From Caldilinea sp. CFX5 (GTDB lineage: Bacteria > Chloroflexota > Anaerolineae > Caldilineales > Caldilineaceae): a stretch of 64,000 nt of DNA. The notes below the pieces were generated by a model that saw only the letters and a program-made list of their open reading frames with translations, ran no database searches and had not been told where the DNA came from. This document shows, one piece after another, positions 41,132 to 50,061 of this stretch (position 1 is its first letter; every line of letters begins with the position of its first letter). The translations under genes were made by a program, and so were the position numbers. The stretch covers positions 1 to 64,000 of the forward strand of contig QWII01000030.1 in assembly GCA_021405325.1 (NCBI GenBank). Direction: 5' to 3'.

Positions 41132-42082
41132 CTAATACCCCAATTTCTTATCCACCAGATTCGTCAACGGCTGCCCGGCCAAGTAGCGGCGCAGGTTGTC
41201 CTTCATGATCGCCATGACGTTGACGTGCGTCTGCGCCGAAGAGGGAGAGTTGTGGGGGGTAATGATGATGTTGGGGCAGTCCCATAACTCGTTGTCGGCG
41301 GGCAGCGGCTCGATGGCAGTGACATCCAGCCCGGCGCCGGCCAGTTGACCGCTGCGTAGCATGTCGGCCAGCGTCGGCTCGTGGATAATGCCGCCGCGCG
41401 AGATGACCAGCAGGTAGGCGCTCGGCTTCATCATGCGCAGGAGATCCGGCCCAATCATGCCGCGGGTCTCCTCGGTGATCGGCGTCGCCACCACCACAAC
41501 GTCAGAGCGCTGCATCAGAGCGGCCATCCCATCCAGCAGCCCCACTTCGGATACATAATCCGGTTTGGGCACCACATTGACATCAACGGCGATAATGTTC
41601 ATCTCAAAGGCGTGGGCGCGCTTGGCAATGGCCCGTCCCAGTTGACCCAGGCCGATAATCCCCATTGTCATGCCGACCAGACCGACACGCGGGGCGCCCT
41701 GGCCGCGAATCCATTCGTGCCGTTTCTGCGCTTCATAGAGTTCATCAAAGCGCCGCGCCAGGAAAACCAACATGCCCATGGTATGTTCGGCAATGGTGGT
41801 GGCATGGGCGCCGCGGGTGTTGGTCACCATCACGTCGCTTTCGCGCAAGGACGGTGCGCTTGCCAGCCACTCGACGCCGGCGCTGCCCGACTGAATCCAA
41901 CGCAACTTCTTGGCGGCATGAAACAACTCTTCATTCACCGGCCCAAAGGCCACCTCGGCATCCGCCGCTGCCGCCAGAATCTCCTCCGGCGTACTCCCGC
42001 CGACAAACTGCACCTGCGGGAATTCCCTCTCCCAATCCTTCAAATAACTCTGCACCCAGTGGGTTGTAATCAATAGCTTCAT
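41132..42082 (-). CDS. D-2-hydroxyacid dehydrogenase family protein
   Basis: A 316-residue NAD-dependent dehydrogenase of 2-hydroxy acids. Typical parts are TNTRGAHATTIAEHTMGMLV, the Rossmann motif MGIIGLGQLGRAIAKRA, the acidic VDVN after the second strand, VATPITEETRGMIG, the catalytic arginine in ISRGGIIHEPTLADML, AGLDVTAIEPLP with the glutamate, and the histidine in ITPHNSPSS. The start at 42082 has GGAGGGGGAGGA upstream; codons further up to 42193 run into a palindrome and are not part of the gene. It may reduce or oxidise glycerate- or glyoxylate-type acids from sugar breakdown. Confidence 0.9.
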   Translation of the reverse strand: MKLLITTHWVQSYLKDWEREFPQVQFVGGSTPEEILAAAADAEVAFGPVNEELFHAAKKLRWIQSGSAGVEWLASAPSLRESDVMVTNTRGAHATTIAEHTMGMLVFLARRFDELYEAQKRHEWIRGQGAPRVGLVGMTMGIIGLGQLGRAIAKRAHAFEMNIIAVDVNVVPKPDYVSEVGLLDGMAALMQRSDVVVVATPITEETRGMIGPDLLRMMKPSAYLLVISRGGIIHEPTLADMLRSGQLAGAGLDVTAIEPLPADNELWDCPNIIITPHNSPSSAQTHVNVMAIMKDNLRRYLAGQPLTNLVDKKLGY

Positions 42083-42143
42083 GCTTCCTCCCCCTCCTTT
42101 GATTTTTGCTTTTAGCTTTGCGATTTTGGCTTGCCGGTAACTA

Positions 42144-42216
42144 CGAAACCTGCTCCCAGCCGGTCCGTGACCGGCGTCCGGGGCGCCGGTCACGGACCGG
42201 CTGGGAGCAGGTTTCG
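42144..42216. repeat. 33-bp perfect inverted repeat
   Basis: Arms 42144-42176 and 42184-42216 are fully complementary (CGAAACCTGCTCCCAGCCGG outermost) around the 7-nt loop TCCGGGG. It lies between the dehydrogenase start and the SDR gene's stop. Confidence 0.93.
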
Positions 42217-42280
42217 GCTTTACGACCAGGGAGCTTACCTATCTTCTTGTCTTCTGTCTTCTGTCTTCCGGTCTTCCTGT

Positions 42281-43171
42281 CTAGCCCGCCGCCGCAATAT
42301 GACGGGCGATCAACGCCTGAAAGCGAATCTCGCTGTTATCCTGCGGCGCATAGCCGATCACCTTGCGGGCGTTGGCGATGCTCCAGAAGGCGTGCGAATT
42401 GGCGCTAATGCCGTAGAAGATTTGAAACGGGATGCCCTGTTCGTCACGAATGTTCTCATGCTCAATGCTTTTGACAAAGAGTTGTTGCAGGTCGCGATCA
42501 CTGATATAGACGGCCAGGGCGCGCCGCATACAACGCAGATCGCCCAGCTTGCAGTTGGCGACATCAGTCTCACGCGGGCCGCCGATGCGAATCTGCACTA
42601 CTTCTAATTGCCGACCCGTCACCGGCGCACTGGCGGCGGTAGGTGAGGCCGCCGTCGGCTGACGGCCACAAGCAAAGACAAAGCCGAGATGCTCGTAGAC
42701 CTCTTTAGCCCAGCCGTAGTAGTTGTCAGAAAGCGCCCGCCCATTGGGATCGACAAAGTCCATAACGCCGTCAAGGATCAACGGTTCGTAGTAGTCGGCG
42801 GCGTGGTTGGAACTGGCGACCACCACCCGCCGCACGCCTTCTTCCAGTGCGGTCTGGTAGACGTTATAGGCCATCTGCACATTATCAAATTCATGCCAAA
42901 AGCGCACATCGGCGGCGTTGCCGGCGGCGGGGTTGGAATTGCCGACAAAGCCGAAGTGGACAACGGCGTCGGCGCCCCGAAAGTGGTGGCGATAGTGATC
43001 ACGATTGCGATCCACCAGGTCGGCAATCTGCACCTCCGGCATGGCGTCCCCGGCGCGATTGGTCTGGCGCACATCAAGTAAGACCAAATCGTAGCGCTCC
43101 CGCAGCGCCGGCAGAACCTGTCCAGCCACCTTACCGGCGGCGCCGGTGACAACAATTTTGCGTTTGCTCAT
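42281..43171 (-). CDS. Extended-SDR protein, uronate-dehydrogenase-like
   Basis: A 296-residue NAD(P)-dependent SDR. The start MSKRKIVVTGAAGKVAGQVL has the cofactor glycines, LLDVRQ an acidic residue that favours NAD, and VQIADLVDR, DAVVHFGFVG and VVVASSNHAAD follow. The catalytic tyrosine and lysine lie in SDNYYGWAKEVYEHLG. The outline fits uronate dehydrogenases and related sugar oxidoreductases, which turn galacturonate or glucuronate into the aldarolactone. GAAGGAA precedes ATG 43171. Neighbouring dehydrogenase and isomerase genes fit a sugar-acid role. Confidence 0.85.
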   Translation of the reverse strand: MSKRKIVVTGAAGKVAGQVLPALRERYDLVLLDVRQTNRAGDAMPEVQIADLVDRNRDHYRHHFRGADAVVHFGFVGNSNPAAGNAADVRFWHEFDNVQMAYNVYQTALEEGVRRVVVASSNHAADYYEPLILDGVMDFVDPNGRALSDNYYGWAKEVYEHLGFVFACGRQPTAASPTAASAPVTGRQLEVVQIRIGGPRETDVANCKLGDLRCMRRALAVYISDRDLQQLFVKSIEHENIRDEQGIPFQIFYGISANSHAFWSIANARKVIGYAPQDNSEIRFQALIARHIAAAG

Positions 43172-43189
43172 ACAACATTCCTTCTAGGC

Positions 43190-43254
43190 GCAAGTTGGTT
43201 GGTTCGCCCGGTGGTTTCGACAAGCTCAACCACCGGGCGAACCAACCAACTTGC
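43190..43254. repeat. Invariant-loop palindrome, copy E
   Basis: A perfect 27-bp stem (43190-43216 and 43228-43254) encloses TCGACAAGCTC. It lies between the start of the SDR gene and the end of the rhomboid gene, both minus strand. Confidence 0.92.
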
Positions 43255-43261
43255 TGACCAA

Positions 43262-43978
43262 CTAATACCGATAGCGCTGAGCGCGGTCATAGAGCATCTG
43301 GTAGCGTTCGCGGATGGGTGGTTGGGGCATGGCCAGCAGCGGCAAGGTCAGCAACGCGCCGCAGACAAAGCCGCCGATATGGGCGAAGAAGGCGACCCCG
43401 CCGCTCATCTGTGGCCCCAGGGCGGCGAGACCGGAAAACAACTGTAGCCCAAACCAGAGCGCCAAGACCACCCAGGCCGGCCATTCGGCCAAGCGGGAGA
43501 AGACCCCCAACAGAATCAGCCCGCGCACGCGCACATTGGGAAAAAGCACCAGATAGCTGCCCAACACACCGGCAATCGCGCCGCTGGCTCCCACCAGTGG
43601 AATGATGGACGTAGTATCGATCAATACCTGGGCGATCACCGCCACATAGCCGCTGACCAGATAGAGCAGGAAAAACAACGGCCGGCCAAAGCGATCTTCC
43701 AGATTATCGCCAAAGAGGTAGAGGTAGAGCATATTGCCAATCAGGTGGACCCAACTGCCATGCAAAAACATGCTGCGGAGCACATCCAGTTGGGTCTCCA
43801 GGGCAAAGGGCGCCGCCACCACCTGCGCCGGCACCACGGAAATCCGCGTAAAGAGACGAAAGAGCGCTTCTTCCGATAAGCTCGACTCCCAAAGAAAGAT
43901 GACGACATTGAGCGCAATCAAACTCCAGGTGAGCCACGGCGTGCGACGGGTTGGGTTGAGATCGTTGAGTGGGATCAT
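43262..43978 (-). CDS. Rhomboid-family intramembrane serine protease
   Basis: A 238-residue membrane protease with six hydrophobic segments. The serine is in GASGAIAG (S132) and the histidine in FFAHIGGF (H200). The oxyanion-type HLIGNM (78-83) and the L1-loop-like FLHGSWVH are also there, so it looks active. Rhomboids cut transmembrane segments of substrates in the membrane plane, and the target is unknown. No ribosome binding site is visible before ATG 43978. Upstream lies a degenerate repeat spacer. Confidence 0.92.
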   Translation of the reverse strand: MIPLNDLNPTRRTPWLTWSLIALNVVIFLWESSLSEEALFRLFTRISVVPAQVVAAPFALETQLDVLRSMFLHGSWVHLIGNMLYLYLFGDNLEDRFGRPLFFLLYLVSGYVAVIAQVLIDTTSIIPLVGASGAIAGVLGSYLVLFPNVRVRGLILLGVFSRLAEWPAWVVLALWFGLQLFSGLAALGPQMSGGVAFFAHIGGFVCGALLTLPLLAMPQPPIRERYQMLYDRAQRYRY

Positions 43979-43980
43979 AA

Positions 43981-44053
43981 GTGATTCGTGATCAGTGCTA
44001 CGTGTTACGTGATAGGGGTGGGCATGAACGGTTCACGCAACACGCAGCAATTC
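43981..44053. repeat. GTGATTCGTG-type degenerate repeat spacer
   Basis: GTGATTCGTGATCAGTGCTA at the left and CACGCAACACGCAGCAATTC at the right form an imperfect hairpin. The same words occur at 13241-13255, 25224-25248 and in the stem of the palindrome at 36697. Confidence 0.55.
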
Positions 44054-45223
44054 TTATTTCGCATGTTCACGCAACAACCGACAAGTCACCTCCGCCAACA
44101 TCGCCGTGCCGACGGGCAGCGCGTCTTCGCTGATGTCGAAGACGGGGGTGTGATGGGGGCGGTTTTTGTCGTCATATTTGGCGCCGAGCATAAACATAGC
44201 GCCGGGCGCTTTTTGCGTCATGTAGCTGAAATCTTCGGCGCCCATGCCGGCTTTGGGGGGCAAGAGACGCGCTGTACCGAGCATTTCGGTAGCGGTCTGT
44301 TGAATCAGGTTGGCGACGGCGGGCGCATTGTAGGTGGAGGGATAGCCAGTGCGGATGCGCAAGGTATAATCGCCCCCTAGCGTGCGCGCGATCTGCAAGA
44401 CGTTGTCCAACTCCTGTTTGGCCAAGGTGCGCGTCTCTTCGTCAAAGGTGCGGACGGTGCCGCTGATCTCGATCTTGGCCGGGATGATGTTGGTGGCCGT
44501 GCCGGCATGGATGGTGCCGATGGAGATGGTGCCGGGCTTGGTCGGGTCCATACGCCGGGCGCGGATGCCATTGATGGCATTGAGTACCTGCGCCAGAATA
44601 AAGACCGGGTCAACCGTCTGGTGTGGATAGGCCCCATGACCGCCGGTGCCGGTGAGCGTGATAAAGAAGGAGTCTTCAGCGGCGGTGATGTAACCGCCGT
44701 CAATCATCACAGTGCCGGCGGGCTGTTCACTCGCTACATGCAGGGCGATGACCGCATCCAGATCATCAAGCGCCTGCTCTTCCACCATGCGCATTCCACC
44801 GGATTTGTTTTCATCATCGCTGGCTTCTTCGCTAGGCTGGAAGAGAAAACGAATCTGTCCCGGCGGTCGCTCCGGCATTTCAGCCAAGAGTTTGGCGACG
44901 CCCAGCAACATGGCCGTGTGCGCATCATGACCGCAGGCGTGCATAGCGCCCTGGTTTTGCGAAACATAGGGGACATCATTCGCTTCCAGAATCGGCAGCG
45001 CATCCATATCGGCGCGAATGCCGATGACCGGCGCACCTTCCCCCAAATAACCGACGACGCCGGTTTTGGCAACGCCGGTTTGTGCTTCAATGCCGAAACT
45101 TTCCAGTGTATCCGCTACCAGACGGGCCGTGCGATGTTCCTGAAAGCCCAGTTCAGGGTGGGCGTGAATATCGCGCCGCCAGGCGATTAATTGCTCACGA
45201 ATGGCTTCTGCTTGTTGTAACAT
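44054..45223 (-). CDS. M20-family amidohydrolase (hippurate/IAA-amino acid hydrolase type)
   Basis: A 389-residue metallopeptidase of the M20D type, which cleaves N-acyl amino acids. Motifs are WRRDIHAHPELGFQE (15-29), RADMDALP (70-77), HACGHDAH (95-102) with a metal cysteine and histidine, QPSEE (129-133) with the catalytic glutamate, and GTGGHGAYPHQTVDP in the lid domain. The ending PHHTPVFDISEDALPVG is typical. GAGGAA lies just before ATG 45223. Deacylation of N-acyl amino acids or amino sugars is plausible. The neighbours do not fix the substrate. Confidence 0.92.
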   Translation of the reverse strand: MLQQAEAIREQLIAWRRDIHAHPELGFQEHRTARLVADTLESFGIEAQTGVAKTGVVGYLGEGAPVIGIRADMDALPILEANDVPYVSQNQGAMHACGHDAHTAMLLGVAKLLAEMPERPPGQIRFLFQPSEEASDDENKSGGMRMVEEQALDDLDAVIALHVASEQPAGTVMIDGGYITAAEDSFFITLTGTGGHGAYPHQTVDPVFILAQVLNAINGIRARRMDPTKPGTISIGTIHAGTATNIIPAKIEISGTVRTFDEETRTLAKQELDNVLQIARTLGGDYTLRIRTGYPSTYNAPAVANLIQQTATEMLGTARLLPPKAGMGAEDFSYMTQKAPGAMFMLGAKYDDKNRPHHTPVFDISEDALPVGTAMLAEVTCRLLREHAK

Positions 45224-45260
45224 AACTTCCTCGAAAATCGGTAAAGAGAGTAAGAGAGTA

Positions 45261-45300
45261 AGAGATTGAGAGATCAGCTAGACAGAATCTCTCAATCTCT
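45261..45300. repeat. 14-bp perfect inverted repeat
   Basis: AGAGATTGAGAGAT (45261-45274) and its complement (45287-45300) enclose a 12-nt loop. It lies just after the PhyH gene's stop codon and is probably its terminator. Confidence 0.75.
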
Positions 45301-45311
45301 CAATCGCTTGT

Positions 45312-46154
45312 TTATGCTGCCGCCGCCGGCTTATGTTCACGCAACCAGACGCGCAACGGCACGTCGGCATCGGTGGGCGAATAGAAGCCGTTGGCATTGG
45401 CGCCCCAGCCCAACATCTGGCGGCGGATCGGGTCGCTGGTGGGCCACAGGTCGCGCACCGTCATGTCATCTTTGGTGCGAATCCAGCGGTAGCCGTAGCC
45501 ATAGAAGAGTACCTTGCGGGTCAGGTTGGACCAGTTGGGGGTGCCGGCGTGCCAGATACGGCGGTCAAAGAAGACGGCGGTTCCCGGTTTGGCTAAGACC
45601 GGAATCCCACCTTCCAGTTGGCCGATGCCATCCGCCGGTTTTTCTACTGTGTTGCGCAGGTGGCTGCCCGGCACAACCCAGAAGTTGCCCCGGTTTGGTG
45701 CGCTGGTGTCAGAGAGGAAGTAAGCCACTTTCAATGACAGGCGCGGGCGGGGGTCGCTCTCCATCTCCACATTGGCGCGACCGCTGTCCTGATGCCAGCT
45801 AAAGGTTTTGTTATCGGGCGCCTGTCCGGTGGGCGGGGTGACAATCAGATGGGCGTGGTAAAGATAGATATTCCAGCCCAAGATGTCCCACACCTTGGGC
45901 AGCACCTTCTCATAATCGACCAGATCCTGATAAAGTGGGCTATCGGGGATGAAATTGGGGTAGAAGAGCGCTTTGGTCTGGTCGTGCCCTTCGGCCACTT
46001 TCTGAGCATAGATGCGGTCGGTGGCTTCAGTCAACGCCGCCACCTGCGCCGGGGAGAGCGCATCTTCGATCATAAAGTAGCCCTGCTCGTTGAATTGTTG
46101 GCGTTCTTGGTCGGTCAAGCTGTATTGTAAACACGTTGCGTCGCAAATGGCCAT
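45312..46154 (-). CDS. Phytanoyl-CoA dioxygenase (PhyH) family protein
   Basis: A 280-residue Fe(II)/2-oxoglutarate-dependent oxygenase. The iron ligands are in FSWHQDSG (H121, D123) and RRIWHAG (H202); a 2-oxoglutarate-binding arginine is expected shortly after. FNEQGYFMIEDALSPAQV at the N-terminus and GNFWVVPGSH are typical. Relatives hydroxylate diverse small molecules, including natural products. GAGGAG precedes ATG 46154 by six bases, so the frame from 46301 is too long. It has its own promoter at 46216-46244 and follows the exporter operon. Confidence 0.9.
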   Translation of the reverse strand: MAICDATCLQYSLTDQERQQFNEQGYFMIEDALSPAQVAALTEATDRIYAQKVAEGHDQTKALFYPNFIPDSPLYQDLVDYEKVLPKVWDILGWNIYLYHAHLIVTPPTGQAPDNKTFSWHQDSGRANVEMESDPRPRLSLKVAYFLSDTSAPNRGNFWVVPGSHLRNTVEKPADGIGQLEGGIPVLAKPGTAVFFDRRIWHAGTPNWSNLTRKVLFYGYGYRWIRTKDDMTVRDLWPTSDPIRRQMLGWGANANGFYSPTDADVPLRVWLREHKPAAAA

Positions 46155-46215
46155 TGGTTTCTCCTCTGTGGTTAGACCGGGCGTTGCCGGTGATGACATT
46201 GACTGGAGTATGGGA

Positions 46216-46244
46216 ATGATACCCGCAGAAGAGCGAAAGGTCAA
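46216..46244 (-). promoter_or_regulatory. Promoter of the PhyH gene
   Basis: On the minus strand TTGACC (46244-46239), a 17-base spacer and TATCAT (46221-46216) match ten of twelve consensus bases. Transcription would start near 46209, leaving a 55-base leader. Confidence 0.75.
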
Positions 46245-46388
46245 GGCGCCGCAGAAGGCGCCAACTTTTTTCGCAGTAGGCGTATGAAACGTTGCCAACA
46301 TGGTCGCCTCTGTCGGCGGATAGAGGGTGCTCGCGTTAGCAAATTCCTGCGCCTGTGGGTAGGGGGTGGCGCGAAATTGTGAACGCTC

Positions 46389-48200
46389 TCATCGATAGGA
46401 CTGTGCTTGCAGCTGAAACAATTCGGCATAGAGACCACCCCCCGCCAGCAGTTCTCGATGACTACCCACCTCCACCACCTGCCCGCCATTAAGAACCACA
46501 ATCAAATCCGCCATCTGCACCGTCGAAAAGCGGTGCGAGACCAGCACTGTCACCGCGCCGGCGCTTTGCCGCAAGTGACGGGCCGCCATCGTCCAGCGTT
46601 CAAAGAGGCGATGTTCCGTTTCGGCATCGAGCGCGGCGGTCGGTTCGTCGAGCAGCAGGAGCAGCGGCGTCGGGCGCATCATGGCCCGACCAATGGCGAG
46701 TTTCTGCCACTGCCCACCAGAGAGATCGATCCCCTGCGGCCAGTTGGCGCCGAGTTGGGTCGCCAGTCCTTGGGGCAAGGTGTCGAGCAGGTCAGCCGCC
46801 CCGGCGCGATCCAGGGCTGCTGTGACCTTGCTATCATCGCCATCAGCCAGCGCCGGCAAATCGCCAATACCGACTGTCTCACGCACAAGAAACTCAAAAC
46901 GGGCATGATCCTGAAAGCCGGCGGAAACCCGCTGCCGCCACTGGTCGGGGTCAAGCGTCGCCAGGTCAACGCCATCCAGGCTTAGTTGCCCCGCCGTCGG
47001 CTGGTAGAGACCGGCCAGCAGCTTGACCAGCGTGGTCTTTCCGGCGCCGTTATCACCGACGATGGCTACGGTCGCGCCGGCGGGCAGGTGAAGGTTGATC
47101 GCCTGCAACACATCGGTCTGCCCCAGCGGGTAGCGATAGGCGACGTGGTGCAACCGAATGCCATCAACCAATTTGTCGGGAATAATGGCGGTCGGGTCGA
47201 TCTGCTGCTGCGATTGGCTTGCCAGATCGGCCAGATAGAGATAGCGTTGCGCCGCTGCCAGCCCGCGCCAGGCAAATTGCACCAGATTGGTGGAGGTGGT
47301 GATCAGCCCCAGCACTTGCCCGGCCAGCACCGCCGTCAACACCGTATCGCCCACCGACGCTTGCCCCGCCACGGCCTGTTGGATTACAAAGACGATGGCA
47401 CCAAAGTAGCCGACCAGAAAGGCCAGTCGCGCCGCCAGCCCAATCAATTCGCCCCGCACATTGAGCCGGTAGTGAATATCGCGCACCTCCCGGCTGGCGA
47501 CCTGAAATTGCTGTAGCACCTCGGCGCCCAGGCGGAAAAGGCGCATCTCTTTGGCGGCGGTGGCGGTGGTGGCAAGCTCAAAGAGATAGCTGGCGCGCCG
47601 GGCCGGCTCAGCGGCCAACTCATTGCCCAGTTGGAACAAGCCGCTGGTCTGTCCACTAAGCAGCAGCGCCGGCAAGCCAAAGAGGGGCAAAAGTAACAAC
47701 AAGGGATGAACGCTAAAGAGCAGCAGCGCCGTGGTGACAATGCGGACGGCGCTGGTAAAGAGACTGATCAGCGACGGGATCACCTCGCCAAACTCCCAAG
47801 CCTCTTCCAGCAATTCCAGTTGGGTCAAGTGTTCCGGCGTCTCGTGGATGGTCAGCGTCGGTGTCCGCCCCACCATGTTCATCAAGCGCCGCTCAACCAG
47901 ATGATGCGCTTGTTCGGCCAGCCGCATCCGCACCCGATTGCCGGCGTAGCTCAACAGGCTGCTGCCGATGATCGACGCCGCAATGCCAGTAGCCGCCAGA
48001 GTGACTTGCCCGGCGCTGCTCATCTGCACCCCGTCGAGCAAAAGCTTGAGCCACCAGGCAAAAAGCGCCAGGGTAAGCGCTTCGAGGGTGAACAACCCAA
48101 AGGCCAACAACGTGCGCCCCGGATCAGCCGTCCAGGCAATTTGGAGCATGACAGCGGCAGCACGCGCCCGGCTGGCCTGTGTCGGCGGTTTATTGATCAT
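46389..48200 (-). CDS. ABC exporter half-transporter B
   Basis: A 603-residue fusion of an exporter membrane domain and an ATPase. The membrane part has about six hydrophobic segments. The ATPase carries Walker A VGDNGAGKTT, signature LSGGQWQKLAIG, Walker B LLLLLDEPTAALD and the switch histidine in VSHRFSTV. ATG 48200 overlaps the end of the upstream half-transporter by 11 bases (ATGATCAATAA) behind GGGAAGG, so the frame further up is excluded. With its neighbour it forms a heterodimeric exporter. There is no peptidase domain. Substrates could be lipids, peptides or small molecules made by the operon. Confidence 0.92.
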   Translation of the reverse strand: MINKPPTQASRARAAAVMLQIAWTADPGRTLLAFGLFTLEALTLALFAWWLKLLLDGVQMSSAGQVTLAATGIAASIIGSSLLSYAGNRVRMRLAEQAHHLVERRLMNMVGRTPTLTIHETPEHLTQLELLEEAWEFGEVIPSLISLFTSAVRIVTTALLLFSVHPLLLLLPLFGLPALLLSGQTSGLFQLGNELAAEPARRASYLFELATTATAAKEMRLFRLGAEVLQQFQVASREVRDIHYRLNVRGELIGLAARLAFLVGYFGAIVFVIQQAVAGQASVGDTVLTAVLAGQVLGLITTSTNLVQFAWRGLAAAQRYLYLADLASQSQQQIDPTAIIPDKLVDGIRLHHVAYRYPLGQTDVLQAINLHLPAGATVAIVGDNGAGKTTLVKLLAGLYQPTAGQLSLDGVDLATLDPDQWRQRVSAGFQDHARFEFLVRETVGIGDLPALADGDDSKVTAALDRAGAADLLDTLPQGLATQLGANWPQGIDLSGGQWQKLAIGRAMMRPTPLLLLLDEPTAALDAETEHRLFERWTMAARHLRQSAGAVTVLVSHRFSTVQMADLIVVLNGGQVVEVGSHRELLAGGGLYAELFQLQAQSYR

Positions 48201-50058
48201 GCTCACCTTCCCACGCTTCGTCATCGCTGCCGGGCGCCTGGTCGGCATAGCGCATGGCCTGTTTCTGGAAAAGTTGGGCATACTGTCCACCGGCGGCGAC
48301 CAGTTCGTCATGGCTGCCATCTTCGGTGATGCGACCGTTGTCCAGCACCACAATCCGGTCCGCCCGGCGCACAGTGGAGAAGCGATGGCTGATCACAATC
48401 GTTGTCAGGCCGTGGGTGAGGTCGAGAAAGCGGTCATAGAGATCGGCCTCGGCGCGCACATCCAAATGGGCCGTCGGCTCGTCGAGAACCAGGACGCGCG
48501 CCCCCGCTTCCACCGCCGCCATTGCCCGCGCCAGGGCGATTCGCTGCCATTGACCACCGGAAAGGTCAGTGCCACCGGCGAAACGGCGGGACAAGGGTGT
48601 ATCTAACCCATTCGGCAGACCGGCCAGAATGCTCTCTGCGCCGGCGCGTTGGGCAACGGCGGTCAGGCGATGGTCGCGCTTTTCGTCGTGGAGCGTCTCC
48701 ACTGCGCCAAAACCAATGTTGTCACGAGCCGGCAGTTCGTAGCGGACAAAGTCTTGGAAGATCGCGGCCACGGTCTGGCGCCATTCAGTGAGGTTCAGGT
48801 TGGCCAAGTCGATGCCATCCACGGTAATGCGACCGGCTTGCGGCGTTTCGAGACCAGTGAGCAATTTGATCAGCGTCGTCTTGCCCGCGCCATTCAAGCC
48901 TACAATCGCCAACGAGCGACCGGCTTCAATGCGCAAGTCTAAGCCATCGTAGACCGGTGTAGTGCGACCGGGATAGGTGAAATGCACCTGCTCAAAGGCG
49001 ATTGCTTGCTGCGGCAGGTTGCGGGCTGACATTGTCCCGGTTGGTGCGGTGATCGCAGTCGCCACCGTGCGCTCAAGTTCCACCACATCGGGAGCAGGGA
49101 CGGCGCCATTCTCGATCAAAATATCGCTATCTTGGTTGGCCAGCAACGCCATGCTCAACAGGCCTTGCACAAGCACGACCAACCCACCGGTGCTGAGGGT
49201 TCCTTGTAGCGCCGCCCGTGCCGCCAACAGAATCACCAGCGCATTGGCGACCAGCACAACGGTGAAGAGGAGGGTCATCGTGCGTTGATCCGCCCGTCGG
49301 GCGCGCCAGAGATCAGCCATGACCAGCGCCCACTGCTGGCCGAAGCGATCCCCCAGCCAATCGACCAGCCCAAAGATGCGCACCTCCTTGGCCCAGGCCG
49401 GCATAATGGCGAGTTGTTTGAGATAGCGCGCCCGCCGCAATGGGTCGGCCCAGAAGGGATTGGCCCGGTAGTAGTCTGCCTGTAACTGATAACTCACCAC
49501 CAGCCAGATGCCGGCAAGGATCACCGCCGCCACCGGCCAGACGGTCGCAACCAACACCGCCGCCGCGATCCCCTGTGCGCGCACCATCCATTGCCCAGCC
49601 AACCCTGACACTAATTCGCCGGGACCAAAGCGGGCAATGCGCGCCGCACGGTCAGTCTTGGCCGCCAGTTCGGGGGTTTCAAAGAGAGCCAGCCGTGGCG
49701 CCGAAAGGGTGGTGCGCATCACTCGCGCCAGCAGATAGCCGTCATAGCGCCGGTAGAGGTCGGTGGTGGTAATCCAGTAGAGCGCCGCCACCACCTCTTG
49801 CAACAGCAAGACGCCGCCGATGATGATCAGGCTGTTGACAATGCGCTGCCCGTCCGCCGATGCAAAGCCGCCCCCGACTGCCGTCGGCAACGTCTCGACC
49901 AGGGTGGCGACTTGGGTGGCAAAGAGGGCCGGCAACGCGCCGGTGAGGATTGCCAGGGCAGCGAGAAAGGCGACCCGTCCCGGAAAAGCGCCAACCAGCA
50001 AGCGCAAGGCGATCCAGCGGGTGCGGCGGCGGGTGGCCTGTTCCTGGTTGCTTGCCAT
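48190..50058 (-). CDS. ABC exporter half-transporter A
   Basis: A 622-residue partner of the downstream exporter half. The membrane domain is followed by an ATPase with Walker A VGLNGAGKTT, signature LSGGQWQRIALA, Walker B VLVLDEPTAHLD and ISHRFSTV. Both halves have the glutamate after Walker B, so both sites look competent. The tail is acidic (GSDDEAWEGEHDQ). The start codon lies three bases after the isomerase gene. Such tight packing with sugar-modifying genes suggests that the exported compound derives from the sugar pathway encoded upstream. Confidence 0.92.
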   Translation of the reverse strand: MASNQEQATRRRTRWIALRLLVGAFPGRVAFLAALAILTGALPALFATQVATLVETLPTAVGGGFASADGQRIVNSLIIIGGVLLLQEVVAALYWITTTDLYRRYDGYLLARVMRTTLSAPRLALFETPELAAKTDRAARIARFGPGELVSGLAGQWMVRAQGIAAAVLVATVWPVAAVILAGIWLVVSYQLQADYYRANPFWADPLRRARYLKQLAIMPAWAKEVRIFGLVDWLGDRFGQQWALVMADLWRARRADQRTMTLLFTVVLVANALVILLAARAALQGTLSTGGLVVLVQGLLSMALLANQDSDILIENGAVPAPDVVELERTVATAITAPTGTMSARNLPQQAIAFEQVHFTYPGRTTPVYDGLDLRIEAGRSLAIVGLNGAGKTTLIKLLTGLETPQAGRITVDGIDLANLNLTEWRQTVAAIFQDFVRYELPARDNIGFGAVETLHDEKRDHRLTAVAQRAGAESILAGLPNGLDTPLSRRFAGGTDLSGGQWQRIALARAMAAVEAGARVLVLDEPTAHLDVRAEADLYDRFLDLTHGLTTIVISHRFSTVRRADRIVVLDNGRITEDGSHDELVAAGGQYAQLFQKQAMRYADQAPGSDDEAWEGEHDQ

Positions 50059-50061
50059 CGC

